From NCBI GenBank assembly GCA_006538405.1, contig BJKQ01000005.1:806001-870000 (forward strand): 64,000 nt of DNA. The letters are read 5' to 3'. Position 1 is the stretch's first letter. The number at the start of each line of letters is the position of its first letter. This document shows, piece by piece, positions 46,120 to 57,310 of the stretch. The notes below the pieces were generated by a model. It saw nothing but the letters and a program-made list of their open reading frames with translations, was not told the origin of the DNA and did no database searches. Made by a program: the position numbers and the translations under genes. This stretch comes from Hansfordia pulvinata (Eukaryota > Ascomycota > Sordariomycetes > Xylariales).

Positions 46120-49100
46120 TCACAAGTAGCCCAAGCTAGCCGACGCTGAGACCTCTACGAGCATGTCGCGCACCTCGGCGACAGAGCCGAAGCCGACGCG
46201 CCCCGCGATCTCCGCCTTGCGTCCCGCCCCTAGCTCGCTCCAGCGCGACAGCAGCGCGCCGTCGACGACGGCCCGGCCCATGCCCGCATCGACCCCCGGG
46301 GGGAACCGCCCGACTGCGCCCGTCGAGACCGGCGCCCGGTAGTCCTTGGGGTTCAGTCCCGCGTGCAGCGGCAGCGAAGACAAGAGCTGGCCCGTCAAGA
46401 ACGACAGGCGGCGATATTGCGGCTCCGACAGCGGGTTGAGGACCGAAAGCGTTCCCGTTGGTGACGAGAAGAGAATGGTGGACGGCGGCGGCGGCGGTGG
46501 CGCCGCGCTGCTGTTCTGCGAGTTGCGTTGGTGGTGGAGGTAGTCCGAAGAGGCTGGCAGGGTCCGTGGGAGGAGCCTGGTCCTCGTCGGCGGATGTGCC
46601 CCCGTCGAGAAGGTGGTGCGGTGAAGCAGCAGGTGCCCCTGCAACGACTTTGGATCTGGGCAGAAATGTCAGTTTGATATTCGAGTCTAACGGCTGGGGA
46701 ACGGGCAACTCACGGTCAGGGTCGAACTGCAGCACATGAACACCGCCATCCGTATCGCTGGCCACAATGAGAAGCTCGTCGCCATCGGGCAGGAACTCGG
46801 CCGTGAGGATCTCCAGCGTCGTAGAGCTCTTGCCGAACAGAATCATCTTGTAGGGCTCCTCCGTGTAGCCAGTGAACCACAGCCCCTTTACGGCATCGGC
46901 CATGAGACACAGCCCTGTGCCTTTGAGTTCGCGCACCGTGGTCACGTAACAGCTCATGTCCATGAACGCTACAGGAAGAAGCGTGCCGTCCTCTTTCAGA
47001 CCGCGCACCATGCACTTCTGCCCCTGGGCCACCAGCATCAGGCCCTGCGTGCCAATCTCCGAGAGAGCCGTGACCGCCCCGCGCGGAATGTCCTCCTTGG
47101 CGATGAGCTTCATCCGCCGGTCCGTTTCAGGCTTTCCGTGTTCGGGAATGACCGACACGACGTCGTAGACGAAGATCCGGCCCTTGGTGGGAAGATCCTC
47201 TCCGCGAACCACCGCGGTCCCGATCGCTATCAGATGCTTCCGCTCGTGCGTCGACTCGGAAACCTCGAGGTTCAGCGTCTCGATGCACATGATCGTCTCG
47301 CAAGGCTCCATTTCGATCGTGTCGATGACTGTCCAGGTCGACGAGTTGATAAGCTTCACTATGCCGCGCTGAATGTTTGGCTTGAAGGTCAGGTCCTTCT
47401 CAAGCTGCCACTCCTTGTGATAGTCGTCCTCTTTCGGCAACTCGAACTCCTCCAGAGCATCACAGCCGACCACGTACGTGCCGGACGGCGGATGGTGCAC
47501 TACCGAGTGCGTGTCCATGTGCAGGGGAAGCTTTCGCAGGGACATGCCAATGTCTGCATACGTCGTGTCGCCAGTTGGGATCTGTGACACACGAGCGATC
47601 CCTTTCGAATCGGCATAGATGAAGCCCCGGTCGCAGCCCTCGGTATGGAACGGGCTCATGCCACGAATACCGAGACCCTGGATCCTGATGACCGCTGGCA
47701 TGGTCTTGGAAGAGCGCAAGATGAAACTGGGTGAGTCGCCGGGTAAAAAGACTGTTTTGTACCCGGCAACGTTGTCACACCGCCGCATTGGTGCTCTCTT
47801 CTGATACGACGGAACGTCCTCCTCTTCGTAATCGTCAGAGGCCTCGGTCGCCCTGGCAAATGCGGAATTAGGTATCTTTTGAAAGTGGAGGGACTTATCC
47901 AGTTCCTGGCCCGCTTCAGACGACACTCGGAATGGGCGGTACATGGTCACGTCGTCGGTGTCATGCCGAGCCTGTGCATGTTTAGTAGTCTGTCGTAGTA
48001 TCTCTGGCAGGTCTCTTACTATCAGGTATGGGTGAGAAGACGTGTTGTCGCCCAGATCAGCCACCATAATCTCTGTTATGTGTTCTTTGGCGGCACCTCG
48101 CCGGGCCGTGTAGTTGGCTGAGAGGACCGGCGGCACAAAGGACAGGCCCTCCGCCACGTACATAGGCTTGGATATGTCAGGCAGCGCATAGACCTGTGGA
48201 CTGTCAGCAGATGCGCGCCCGGGCCGGCGGCGATACTTACGTATAGAGCTCCCACTTTACTCAGCAGAAACATCATGACGTTATCCCCCTGCTGGGACGT
48301 GGCTGGAGATCCAGAGAAGACGCCGGAATGGTCATCGTAGAGGCATCCAGTTGCCCATTTCGTAGACGAAATCACGCTGTCGTCGTCCTTCTCCAGCTCC
48401 TCCAGCTCGTGATTGCTGTCCATCTTTGCGATGAAGACACTCGCGTCTTCTCTGATCAGCAGAATGAACGGGTCCACAATGCTGGCACTGTCGATTCGAG
48501 GCTCTGCGCCCGTATCTTCATCGAGCATGGGCACGATTTGGTTCAGACCAAAGTCTGGAGCCAGTCAGTCTTGAAGCGTGCAGAAGATGACGGGAAAGAC
48601 GTACCTCCGTCGTAGCAATGAACAGCGGTTTTGAGGACTTGAATCACCCTCATATGCTTCCCCATGGTACCAGCCTCAATGGTGAAACCCGCAGCGGGAT
48701 CGAACTCAGTGCCGCTCATGGCCTCGAAGCCGGCCCCGGTGAGCGCGTAGACATCTGATGTCTCATACCCGTCGAGGTCAACCTTGGATACTATCATGAA
48801 CTTGTCATATTGAGCCGAGGCGCCGATGTCGGCGCCCATTGATGAAGAGCCGCGTTCTCCCTGCAAAGACTTGGGGAGAGGCTTCTGTGCGGCCATGGTC
48901 CATATGCCCCTGGCCTCGGGAACTCGAAACGTCCGATGATGCTGGGCTGCATCTCACGGTTCAGGATGGCCACGGATCCTGCACGGCCTTGGTTCGTGGC
49001 ACAAACCAGACTGAGATCACTGGTAACCCCTCTGTGGTTTCTCTGTTTCTCGGCGTCAAGCGGCAAGGCGTGCTGCCCAAGGGCGAAGTCTCTGATGGGC

Positions 49101-50696
49101 GCAATGCTGGTCATGCGATCGTGAACTCGGAACATCAGGTCCCCCCCTTTTCCGGCTGCTGCCGCGGGGGCCGCCGATGGCTTGGCGGGCGCAGAGTCAT
49201 CCGCATACAGGTCGTCATCGTCATCGATGTCCTCCATGTCTTCGTCGTCCACGTCGAGGTCGCCAAGGGCGGGATCTTGGAAGCGGGCCTTTTTCCTTGC
49301 CGCCTGAGCTTGCTTGCGAGTCCATCCCACGACGAGCGAGTCGGAAAGCTCACTGCCCGCAAAGACACACGTCGCATTTAGCCTACTGAGGGTGGTCACC
49401 GCCGTGGGCACTATGGAGCCACCTGCCTCAGAAGCGACCCGTCGCACGTCAAAGCCGGCAACAGTGCGGCCGTCAATCCTGAAGGTGATAAGACCAAGAC
49501 TGCCGTCCTTGAGCACCACCATCAGCTCACCGGCCTCGGGTGATATGATTTCAATCTCGCAGCCTTCCAATCTGAGGTCCAGCTCGGACTGGTCGAAGAG
49601 GCCGAAAGCGGTGGTCTGCTTGGCAAACGAGTTGACGCCGACGCCGTGGGCCTTACCAGACTGGTCGATGTGGATCAGCTCGTTCGTGCCTACCAGGAGA
49701 GCCCCGCCGACAGGAGTGGGTAGAGCGATTACGCGGAACAGGTCCTGGGCAGACCAGTGACGGAGAGGATGGTGGTTGATGCCTTTTGCTGCAGGTCGAG
49801 GGTAAAGACAAGATAGGACAGGTTGTCCTTGGCCCCGAGCACGGCCGAGGGCGATGATGTGGATGACAGGATGCCGAAAGTGGGCTCGCGGTATTCGTGG
49901 AGGAAGGCAAGGTGGACAGGGTGAATGAGACTGGGATCGAGGTTGGGAAGCCGGAGGACAAACGACGTCGAATGCTGGGCATCTTGCACGCTGCTGGAGC
50001 CATTGGCCAGGTTGGTCGGCAGCTCCTTGGCAGGGCGGGGGCCGTCAAGCTCCTCGTCCCAGTCGTCCATCTCGACATCCTCGTCGACATGCCGGAACTG
50101 GACAATGGCAAGGTTGCGGGCACCGAACTTGAGGGCGGCGCAGCGACTGCCCGGGTCCGCAGCCAGGAAATTGACGAACTGGCTCAGGGGCGGGGCCCAC
50201 GGACTGCCCTGGAGGTCGTCCTGCTCGTAGTAGTGGATGGAGGTGGTGTAGATGGTGTGCTTCTCGGGGTCCCATTCGAGCAAGCTCAGCTTGGCATCGC
50301 GAAAGGCGACAAGCAGAGCCTGCGCGCCGGATTTGGCGGTGGGGGATCGGATTCGGGCGAGACCAGTGACGGTGCCGGCCAGGGGAACTGGGCCTGGAGG
50401 ACGAGCTTCGTGTAGGTGGAGCGGTCGGAGCGGATGAGTTCGGCGCCGAGGAAGGAGGCCTCGAGCCCGTCATCGTCGGCGGCGCGGCTGTCGAAGGGGG
50501 CGTCGGCGGCAGAGACGGGCTGGTGGGCGCGGGCGTTGTGGGCCTTGTCGAGCTCCGCCGAGACGTGCTTGTAGGTGAAGATCTGCAGAAGCGATGCCTT
50601 TGCGACGACGAGATTGCTGGCCTGGGGCGCGGTGAAGGCAAGGCAGACGGAGTGCGTGACGGCCGAGGGCGGCGTCAGCTCTGCGTAGCACTGCAT
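46120..50696 (-). CDS. cft1: Cleavage/polyadenylation factor subunit CFT1 (CPSF160), three apparent frameshifts
   Basis: Large beta-propeller scaffold of the mRNA cleavage and polyadenylation factor, acting in the nucleus. Exons 50696-48605, 48554-48241, 48193-46714 and 46655-46120; introns of 50, 47 and 58 nt. The start MQCYAELTPPSAVTH is typical of fungal Cft1. Further landmarks are LLEWDPEKHTIYTTSIHYYEQDDLQ, NATCVFAGSELSDSLVVGW, YPLIV-type segments, and the C-terminal STILFSSPTGTLSVLNPLSE and YRRLSFLTGQLLSSLPLHAGLNPKDYR. An acidic insert (DVDDEDMEDIDDDDD) lies in the middle. Three one-base shortages interrupt exon 1, at 50,382-50,385 (G4), 49,747-49,749 (G3) and 48,918-48,920 (G3). Adding one base at each gives an exact 1,475-codon frame including the stop (1,474 aa), close to human CPSF1 (~1,440). 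Confidence 0.95.
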
Positions 50697-52556
50697 AGTG
50701 GGGAGCTGGGCGGCCTTCACGCCCTCATGGCATGAAGAGGTGGTGGAGGGGGCAGCGTCGCAGGGGTGCGTAGTCGGGCCGCCTGCGGTCGGGAGTCGGA
50801 CGGCGGGCGGGAGGGCGTGAGCGTTGCCGGTGTTGAGCAAGCACGAGAGCGGCCTTCCTTGACGTCGTGGTGTTGAGGCAGTCGACAGCGAGGGTCGAGG
50901 CTGTCGCGGAATGCAGAGCGCTGATTGGCGGTTCTGATGCGACGCGCTCTGAGCTGCAGCTGCCCGCGGAACAGCCAGGCTACCTAAGGTTACCTAACCT
51001 TAGGTAAGCACTGCCCCTGCATTGCACCTTCTGGGCTTCTGGGCGCTTTCCACGCCGCTCCTTCCCCAGAGCTGCAGCGCGCTGGGGGCTGCTGGGCGCT
51101 GAAGTATAGGTACCTCTTCCAGAGCAGTTCTGGGGGACTCTTCGACGGCCCTGTCAGCCGCTTGCACACCTATCTGAGCCCCAACTTGAATTGAGGTATG
51201 GTGGAAGCCTTCGGGAACTCACGTAGATACTTAGGTAGGTGATCAGGTACCAAGGAGTAATAATCCCATGTACGGCATTCTGGCTCCCACGGTCGCCTCA
51301 CCAATCCACACCTGGCGGACAGCCTCACCCGCCACACTTCCCACCAGACCTCATAAACGCAATCCGACTTGTGTCATCCATACATTCCCGATCGCCATCC
51401 ACCATGCGGCCGACAGTCATCAATCTTTCAAACGGACGGTATCACCATCTTCATTATGCAAATGCAAAGGTCTCCGCGTCTTCTCACGCTTGCCCCTCAG
51501 CTCCAGCTCGCTGCCTCATTCCCTGAGCTTCCACATCTCACCGAACGGCGCCAATGATCTCTGAATAGGGAGCGTTACAGAGGTGCCCCAGCGCAATCAA
51601 ATCAAACAATCTGGCTTTCGGCTGTACCTCACACTGTTTCTACTCCTAAAGCTCTGTCAACCAACTACAGACCTCGAAAAGTCGATCTCTCGTGTTCCAT
51701 AAACTACTTCATTGTCATGTCAACGTAATCGTAAAGATATCGAAGCAGGCCGAACCACCCCATGGCTACCTTTCACCATCACGCATAAGGCACGGGCCAA
51801 GGACACGAGTGTTTCTGGCGCTCATCGTCGCGCAAATGCGGAAAGCCTTCGATACAGGAAGCGTTTAACAGGATGCGTTTGGAAGCGTTGCTTCCACCTG
51901 CTGAGCGATATGAACCTCGAGATCACGCAAACTCTACAAGCTCACCTGCACAGCCTTCTGGAAGGCGTCGCCACCCGGAATCAACACCTGGATGCAGATA
52001 CACTCTTCCTCGCTAACAATATATGGCCGACATTTGCAACGTGCCGACCCCTTCCCCACAGCGCTTTACTAGACTCACTTCACCCCACACCAGATACGGT
52101 GGCCCTGGAAATACCACGGGTCGTCCAGGGCAGTGCTCGTATGCAATGGGCGTCATGATGCTGTCACGTCGGGCTCGCTTCCTGTCGGGCAAATGAGGGC
52201 CTCTCGAGAGGGTCGTCTGGCTTGGCCTGGCCTCGCCAACCACAGCTCCCGCATCTCCCGCTCAACGCAACACAGTACTCGTCAGAGATGACGAAAAGGA
52301 CGCATCCGCGCTCTCGAAACACTGAAACACCGATCATCGTCGCCATGCGTGGCCATGTACAACATGAGGGACTTGCGGACGCCCTGACAAGCCACGCACG
52401 CCAAGACGTGCTTTGCCTATACGGTTGCGCGGTACAATACGGCCTGAAGGGCGGCACCTCTGGGCGAGGTATTTTGGGTTCGCGCTCACGCGCTGTGGGG
52501 GGCATCTCCAGGTTTCTTATCCGCGAGTATCTGTAGATGAGAGCGGATGGGGGCAA

Positions 52557-52575
52557 GGGGGGGGGGGGGGGGGGG
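52557..52575. repeat. G19 homopolymer
   Basis: Nineteen consecutive G on the plus strand. The true length is uncertain given the homopolymer errors seen elsewhere in this window. Confidence 0.85.
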
Positions 52576-53318
52576 CGGCGATTCACGGCTTGTCCCGCCA
52601 CCGAGCGCACAGTCTGAGGGCGGTCATCTGCATCTCTGCACAGGCACGAGCGTCGATCGCGGCCAAGTCCTAAGGGGCTGTGATGAGGTGAATACTCATA
52701 CGACCAGCGTGGCAGGCCACGGGAGGCCAAGCAGGCAGGACAGCCAGGCAGGTGCTGTGGCGAAGAAGGCCGGGCAGGCTGCTGGCGACACCGAACGGGA
52801 GGCGCTTGATCCATCCCTGGGCTGATGAGCCAAGGCCAGCAGTCTCGGCGGCCCACCGCCAGACGGCGACAGACCTGCACATTGTGTTTCGGTGGCACCG
52901 ACGCCCAGAAGGGCGGCAGGGGGGCCAAGACGATCCTCACGACTGCCGCGTTGCTGCATCGCCTCTGACGCTGGGCCAAGCCTTGCAGGGCCTTGGCGGT
53001 GCTCTGTTCGGCGAGCCAAGGGCGCTGCCCAGGCGCTCCAGTGAGACTTGGGAGGTCCCACGGTCCACAGGGCCGGCCATGACTGGCACCTGGGAAGCGA
53101 TGTTTTTGCCTCTTTTCTTTTTTCGAGCACCCCCAATCCGCAGCAGCGCCCGCGGGGGAGCGCCAGTGGGACCCCCGCGCCGCTGTGGATGCGGGCGGTG
53201 ATCTAGATAAAGAAGTGCCGAGCCTTGAGAGCCGGGCTGTCAGCGTCGCCAAGCTTCTCGGCGGACGTGGCGGGCAGGAACACCAGCTCCCAGCTCCAGA
53301 TCCAGCTCCAGCTCCAAC

Positions 53319-53354
<36 letters not shown>
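53319..53354. repeat. (ACG)12 microsatellite
   Basis: Twelve perfect ACG units, preceded by an imperfect CAGCTC-type repeat from about 53,285. Confidence 0.95.
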
Positions 53355-53358
<4 letters not shown>

Positions 53359-56124
53359 ACAGGAAATAGTCCAAAGTATCACCGGGATGGCTGGCTTGGA
53401 CGGTCGAGCGGGCTCCAGCATCCGACGCGAAGCTTCACGTCAACACCACCCCGCTATGCTATGAACAAGAGTCACGGAGCTGAAGCGAGCGCAGCGAGAG
53501 ACGAGACGGCCGCATGAAGACCAGACGCGCCAGCAAGGTTCGGATGACGTCGATAGCCAAGCTGTAGCGGACGAAACTATCGCACTTTGTTGACTCCGCC
53601 ACAGCCAGCGAGGGTGCGGCAAACAGCATCTCACCAAAAGTACGGTACGAGTCACAGAACGTGAGTACGAACGAAAAGCGTGAGCACGAGTGCTCGGCTT
53701 CAACCGCGCGTCGAGTGCGACAGCAAGGCTCGGCGGGCGGCCGCCAAGCCCAAGGGCAGATCCGAACGGGATATTGGCATTGGCACATACCTACTAGTAG
53801 GACGAGTACTCACTCGTACGTGCCTTTCACTCTGATGAGGACTTCTGACTTGGCGCCTCGGGGGGTGCGACATGTGTTGGGGAGGGGTGTGTGAGTCCAG
53901 ACACGACCCGACGACAGCGTCCCGTCTGTGGCACCCGGTGGCGGCGTTTCAGCCTCGGGGGCCACACCATCGTCATCCGTCATGACCATCACCACCACCA
54001 CCACCAGCAATAGCTGCGAGCCCTGTCTGTCTACCGTCTTGGCACGTGCCGTGGCCCGCTGCCGCCGGCGCGCCGAGCCTCTGGGCGTCTCTAGCAGTCT
54101 GGGCGTGTCTGGCAGTCAATCTTGCTGACGATTAGGGGTCCCCCCCCCTCTCCTTGCTCCCTCCCACGTTCACATCCCCCGACTTTTGTTCCCCCTCTCC
54201 CTCGCTTGCCGCCTACTCGTACGTGTCTTAGCAACAGTACCCGGCAGAGGCACAGCAGCGAGAGAAATGGAACGCCCATTCCTGCCAAGATCTTGTGTCA
54301 TCTCGCGCAACCTTGGCACTGGATAGCTCGACCCGGTATTCGGCCGGGTCACTGGCCTGGTTGGCACACCACACCACACCACTGGCAAACGAGTACTCGT
54401 ACTGGGCACCATCCGAGCAGCGGGGCGCGGACCACCGACGACAGGAATGAGCACAAGCGGAATCCCCGCCAAGTTCGGCGAGAGCCAACCACTCGGCCCC
54501 CGTGGGCAACAGAACGCAGCACCACGGACACGGCAGGTTGTGGGTAGCTCCAGCCCAGCCGCCCGATCCCACAGACTGGGCGCCGGCGTTCTTCTTCCTT
54601 CTATTTTCCCCTGGCTTACGGCGCTTGTGAGTTTATCTGGCTGGCGGGGGAGGCGGCTCCCGCGCGCCGTCCGCCCCCCCGACCGTCCCCATCCAAACTC
54701 CAAACCCGCGCCCATCAATTGGCATCCCACCCACCCGTTCACTCACCCCGCCCACCTATCGGCGACACTCTGCTCCGTACGAGTCCTCGCACGCGCGACG
54801 ATGGACGCCAGCCTAGGGTGGGGTTTGCTGGCTTGGACACAGGCGGCCAACCGTCACACAGCGACTATGCTTGCACCGTACGGGCGCGTCTGTCCGCCCG
54901 CGCGTGACTACGAGTGCCTAGGTACTCGTAGGGTGCAGGCAGAAAATGTGGGAGGCGACACGGCACACCCCCGCTGCTTCCCTCCAGCAGCCACGGACCT
55001 TGTGATGCGCGCGTGCGTCCCATTTTCCCGTGGTGTGTGTGTATCCAGCGTGGGAGTTGCAGATGCAATGCAGATGCGGATGCGGGCGCAAAGACGAACG
55101 CAGAGGACAACCCTCCACTTCCCTCCATGGACACGCAGTTATCTCCCAACCTACGAGTACGGCATCGCCGTGGGCTTCCTGCGCGCGACCAGGCAGGGAC
55201 GGGGCGAGGGCGCGAGGGCGAGGTCACCAAGCTCATCAGCTGACCGCAAACGGCAAATCTCCGCGGGGTTCCCCGTGGGATACGGAGTACGAGTAAAATA
55301 GAGTACGACGAGTACGGGCGGGCAGAGACAGACTATGCGCTTGCGTCCGTGCCGTGCAGTCACAGCCGGGGGTGCAGATCAGCGGTCCCCTGGGTCTCAC
55401 AAGGCCCCGTGTCAAGTTAGGCAGCCAGTCGAGGCAGCACATGTCAGCGGGGGAACAGACATGAAAAAGAAGAAGAAGAAAATGGAGAAAGAGAGAGAGG
55501 CCAGAGGCCACAGAGTGGGAGACCAGCCCTGCCCCTCCCTCCCCCCTCTCCCTCCTTCCTTGGTTTCCCTCTCTCCGTCCTCGTCTCTAATGCGCCTCCC
55601 TCTCCGCTACTGCTGATGGCCACCCCATCCTCCTCCTTCTTCTCCTCCTCCTCCTGTGCTGCTGAACCCGGCTGGCCCGTGCCAAGACCCCGCCCGAGCC
55701 CTCCCCACCCGAGTTCTCAGCTTGGTGAGTGATCGTCCGGATACAGCGCTTGCTTGTCTGCCTGTCTGTATAACTCACCCGTGCAGCGGGAAAGGGAGTT
55801 CTCCGCGCGCCCGCGCGCGGCCCTTTTTTTGTTTTGTTTTTTTCTTTCCCTCTCTTTTGCTTCTCTCCGGGGGAGGGGTGGACTTACCATCCATTTGGCT
55901 TGTGATAATTGGCTCCCTGTGAAAACTCCAAGTGTACCCGTACCCGTACCCTCGCAGGTCCGGATACGTGTGCTCCGTACATTTGAAAGGTGTTTGGCCG
56001 GCCCAAGCAGGAGCAGGGGACCTAAGATCAGGCATCCGAACGAGAGTTTTCGTAGGGTTGAAAATGCGAGAGAAGAGGGGTTCCCTGAAGAACCACCAAA
56101 GCCGACACAGCCGCCGTGAGCACA

Positions 56125-56138
56125 TACTCGTACGAGTA
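56125..56138. promoter_or_regulatory. 14-nt palindrome TACTCGTACGAGTA
   Basis: Perfect inverted repeat and the most complete example of the recurrent TACTCGTA/TACGAGTA word found in many intergenic regions of this window. Its palindromic form suggests a dimeric DNA-binding protein site, but no such factor is identified. Confidence 0.4.
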
Positions 56139-56887
56139 CTCCGTGCATTCAACCGGGGGTGTGGGTTAAGAGCGGAGCGCGGAATTAGGGGCACGCAGGC
56201 GGTAGTGGGGCTATCGCGACTCGGACGCATTCTCGTACGTATTCACCAAGGCATATTATGAAACTGGATAAAATAAGACTCGTACAATCATGTCATTGCT
56301 ATGTGTCCCTGAATGGGGGGGAGAAGCTGCAAGCAAGATCCGATAAGACCTTGGATCTCTTGGCCCAATCTGGCCCAGCCGCTGACGGCTAGCCCGGGAT
56401 ACAATTCGAGTCCATGTGGGGTCGTGACATAGCTGGAGGGGGAAGACGCCCCGTTGCTCTGGAACCTTATCTCCCTGTCCTCGTTCGCTGGCCCGTTGCC
56501 CGTTCCTGTCAACATACAGGACCTGGTGGTCGCTCTCGCTCTGGCACGTGCCAGGCGGCGTGAATCCACTGCCCCCATCCCACCCTTGCCCGGGTCACCA
56601 GACCCTATCCCGTCGCTCTGAACGCCATTCTATCATCCAAAGCAGAGAAAGATGAAAAAAAGATGAAAAAATGAGATCGGATCGTGTCATGTGATGCTGA
56701 GAAGTCGCTGCCCAGAGCGCTGCTGTCCTTTTTTTATTGGTGAGGGCTGCGCAAAATCTGGAAATGTCGTGGCTGCGTAGGAAGAAAAGAAGGTCCTCTT
56801 ATGTACGGGTTGCCGCTTCAATAATTGATGGTATGAAGGAGGAGAGGAACATTGCTGAAAGTCGAAGAAGAGTGGCCATTGTCACGC

Positions 56888-57136
56888 TTAGACAATAGCG
56901 ACCTCGTGGTAGTCCTCCTTGTGCTCGTCGACGTGCTCACCCCAGTGGACGGGACCGAGCTTGAGGTAGCGGAGGCTCTTGGTCTCGCTGGCAGAGCTGG
57001 AGCTGCGGCGAGGGGCAACAGCAGGCTTGATCTGCTGGGCCTGGGGGTACGACTCGGAGGTGGTGGGAGCCAGAGTGAGGAAGTTCATCAGGGCAGGCTC
57101 GATGGCGCGGAAGCCGTGGTCGTTGACGCCAGACAT
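56888..57136 (-). CDS. Small 82-aa protein of unknown function
   Basis: Single exon of 83 codons including TAA. The product has no signal peptide or membrane segment. It has an N-terminal hydrophobic-aromatic part (GFRAIEPALMNFLTLAP), a Ser-rich middle (RRSSSSASETKS) and a charged, His-rich end (LKLGPVHWGEHVDEHKEDYHEV). I do not recognise a characterised family, though the tail looks like a conserved motif of small ascomycete proteins. Support for a real gene comes from context: the ATG follows a C/A/T-rich leader (about 160 nt) and a TATA element at 57,303-57,310, an organisation typical of strongly or inducibly expressed fungal genes. It is the only credible gene between 50.7 and 64 kb. Confidence 0.65.
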   Translation of the reverse strand: MSGVNDHGFRAIEPALMNFLTLAPTTSESYPQAQQIKPAVAPRRSSSSASETKSLRYLKLGPVHWGEHVDEHKEDYHEVAIV

Positions 57137-57302
57137 CTTGGATATGTTGTTGTGTGGTGGTGGTGGGTGGGAAGTTGAAGTGGGCGTTGGGAGACTGTCG
57201 TCTGAAGGTTTGAAAGATGGTTTGCTTTGCGAGTTGTGTTTGCTTGTATGATGGAGAAGAGAGAGCAGTCGGGTTGAGTCGAGAGCAGAAGGGAAGGGGG
57301 AT

Positions 57303-57310
57303 CTTTATAG
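57303..57310 (-). promoter_or_regulatory. TATA box of the 82-aa gene
   Basis: CTATAAAG on the minus strand, about 165 nt upstream of the ATG at 57,136 and followed by a C/T-rich initiator-like leader. A (GGT)n tract lies at about 57,349-57,369 just upstream. Confidence 0.55.

Larger units (their letters stand above)
50697..56887. other. 6.2-kb GC-balanced region without recognisable gene
   Basis: Many short frames overlap in all phases but none shows a domain, signal peptide or convincing splice pattern. Contains a G19 tract, an (ACG)12 repeat, and the densest set of TACGAGTA/TACTCGTA words in the window (53,645-57,610). CCTAAGGTTACC-type words occur at about 50,980-51,006. It lies upstream of CFT1 and downstream of the 82-aa gene. 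Confidence 0.5.

Noticed and set aside
52164..53252. 362-codon minus-strand frame
   Set aside because: Runs through the G19 tract (poly-Pro) and has Arg/Ser/Pro-rich random-like composition; no domain or splice support.
54447..55301. 284-codon plus-strand frame
   Set aside because: Crosses several TACGAGTA words and shows no family resemblance; judged non-coding.
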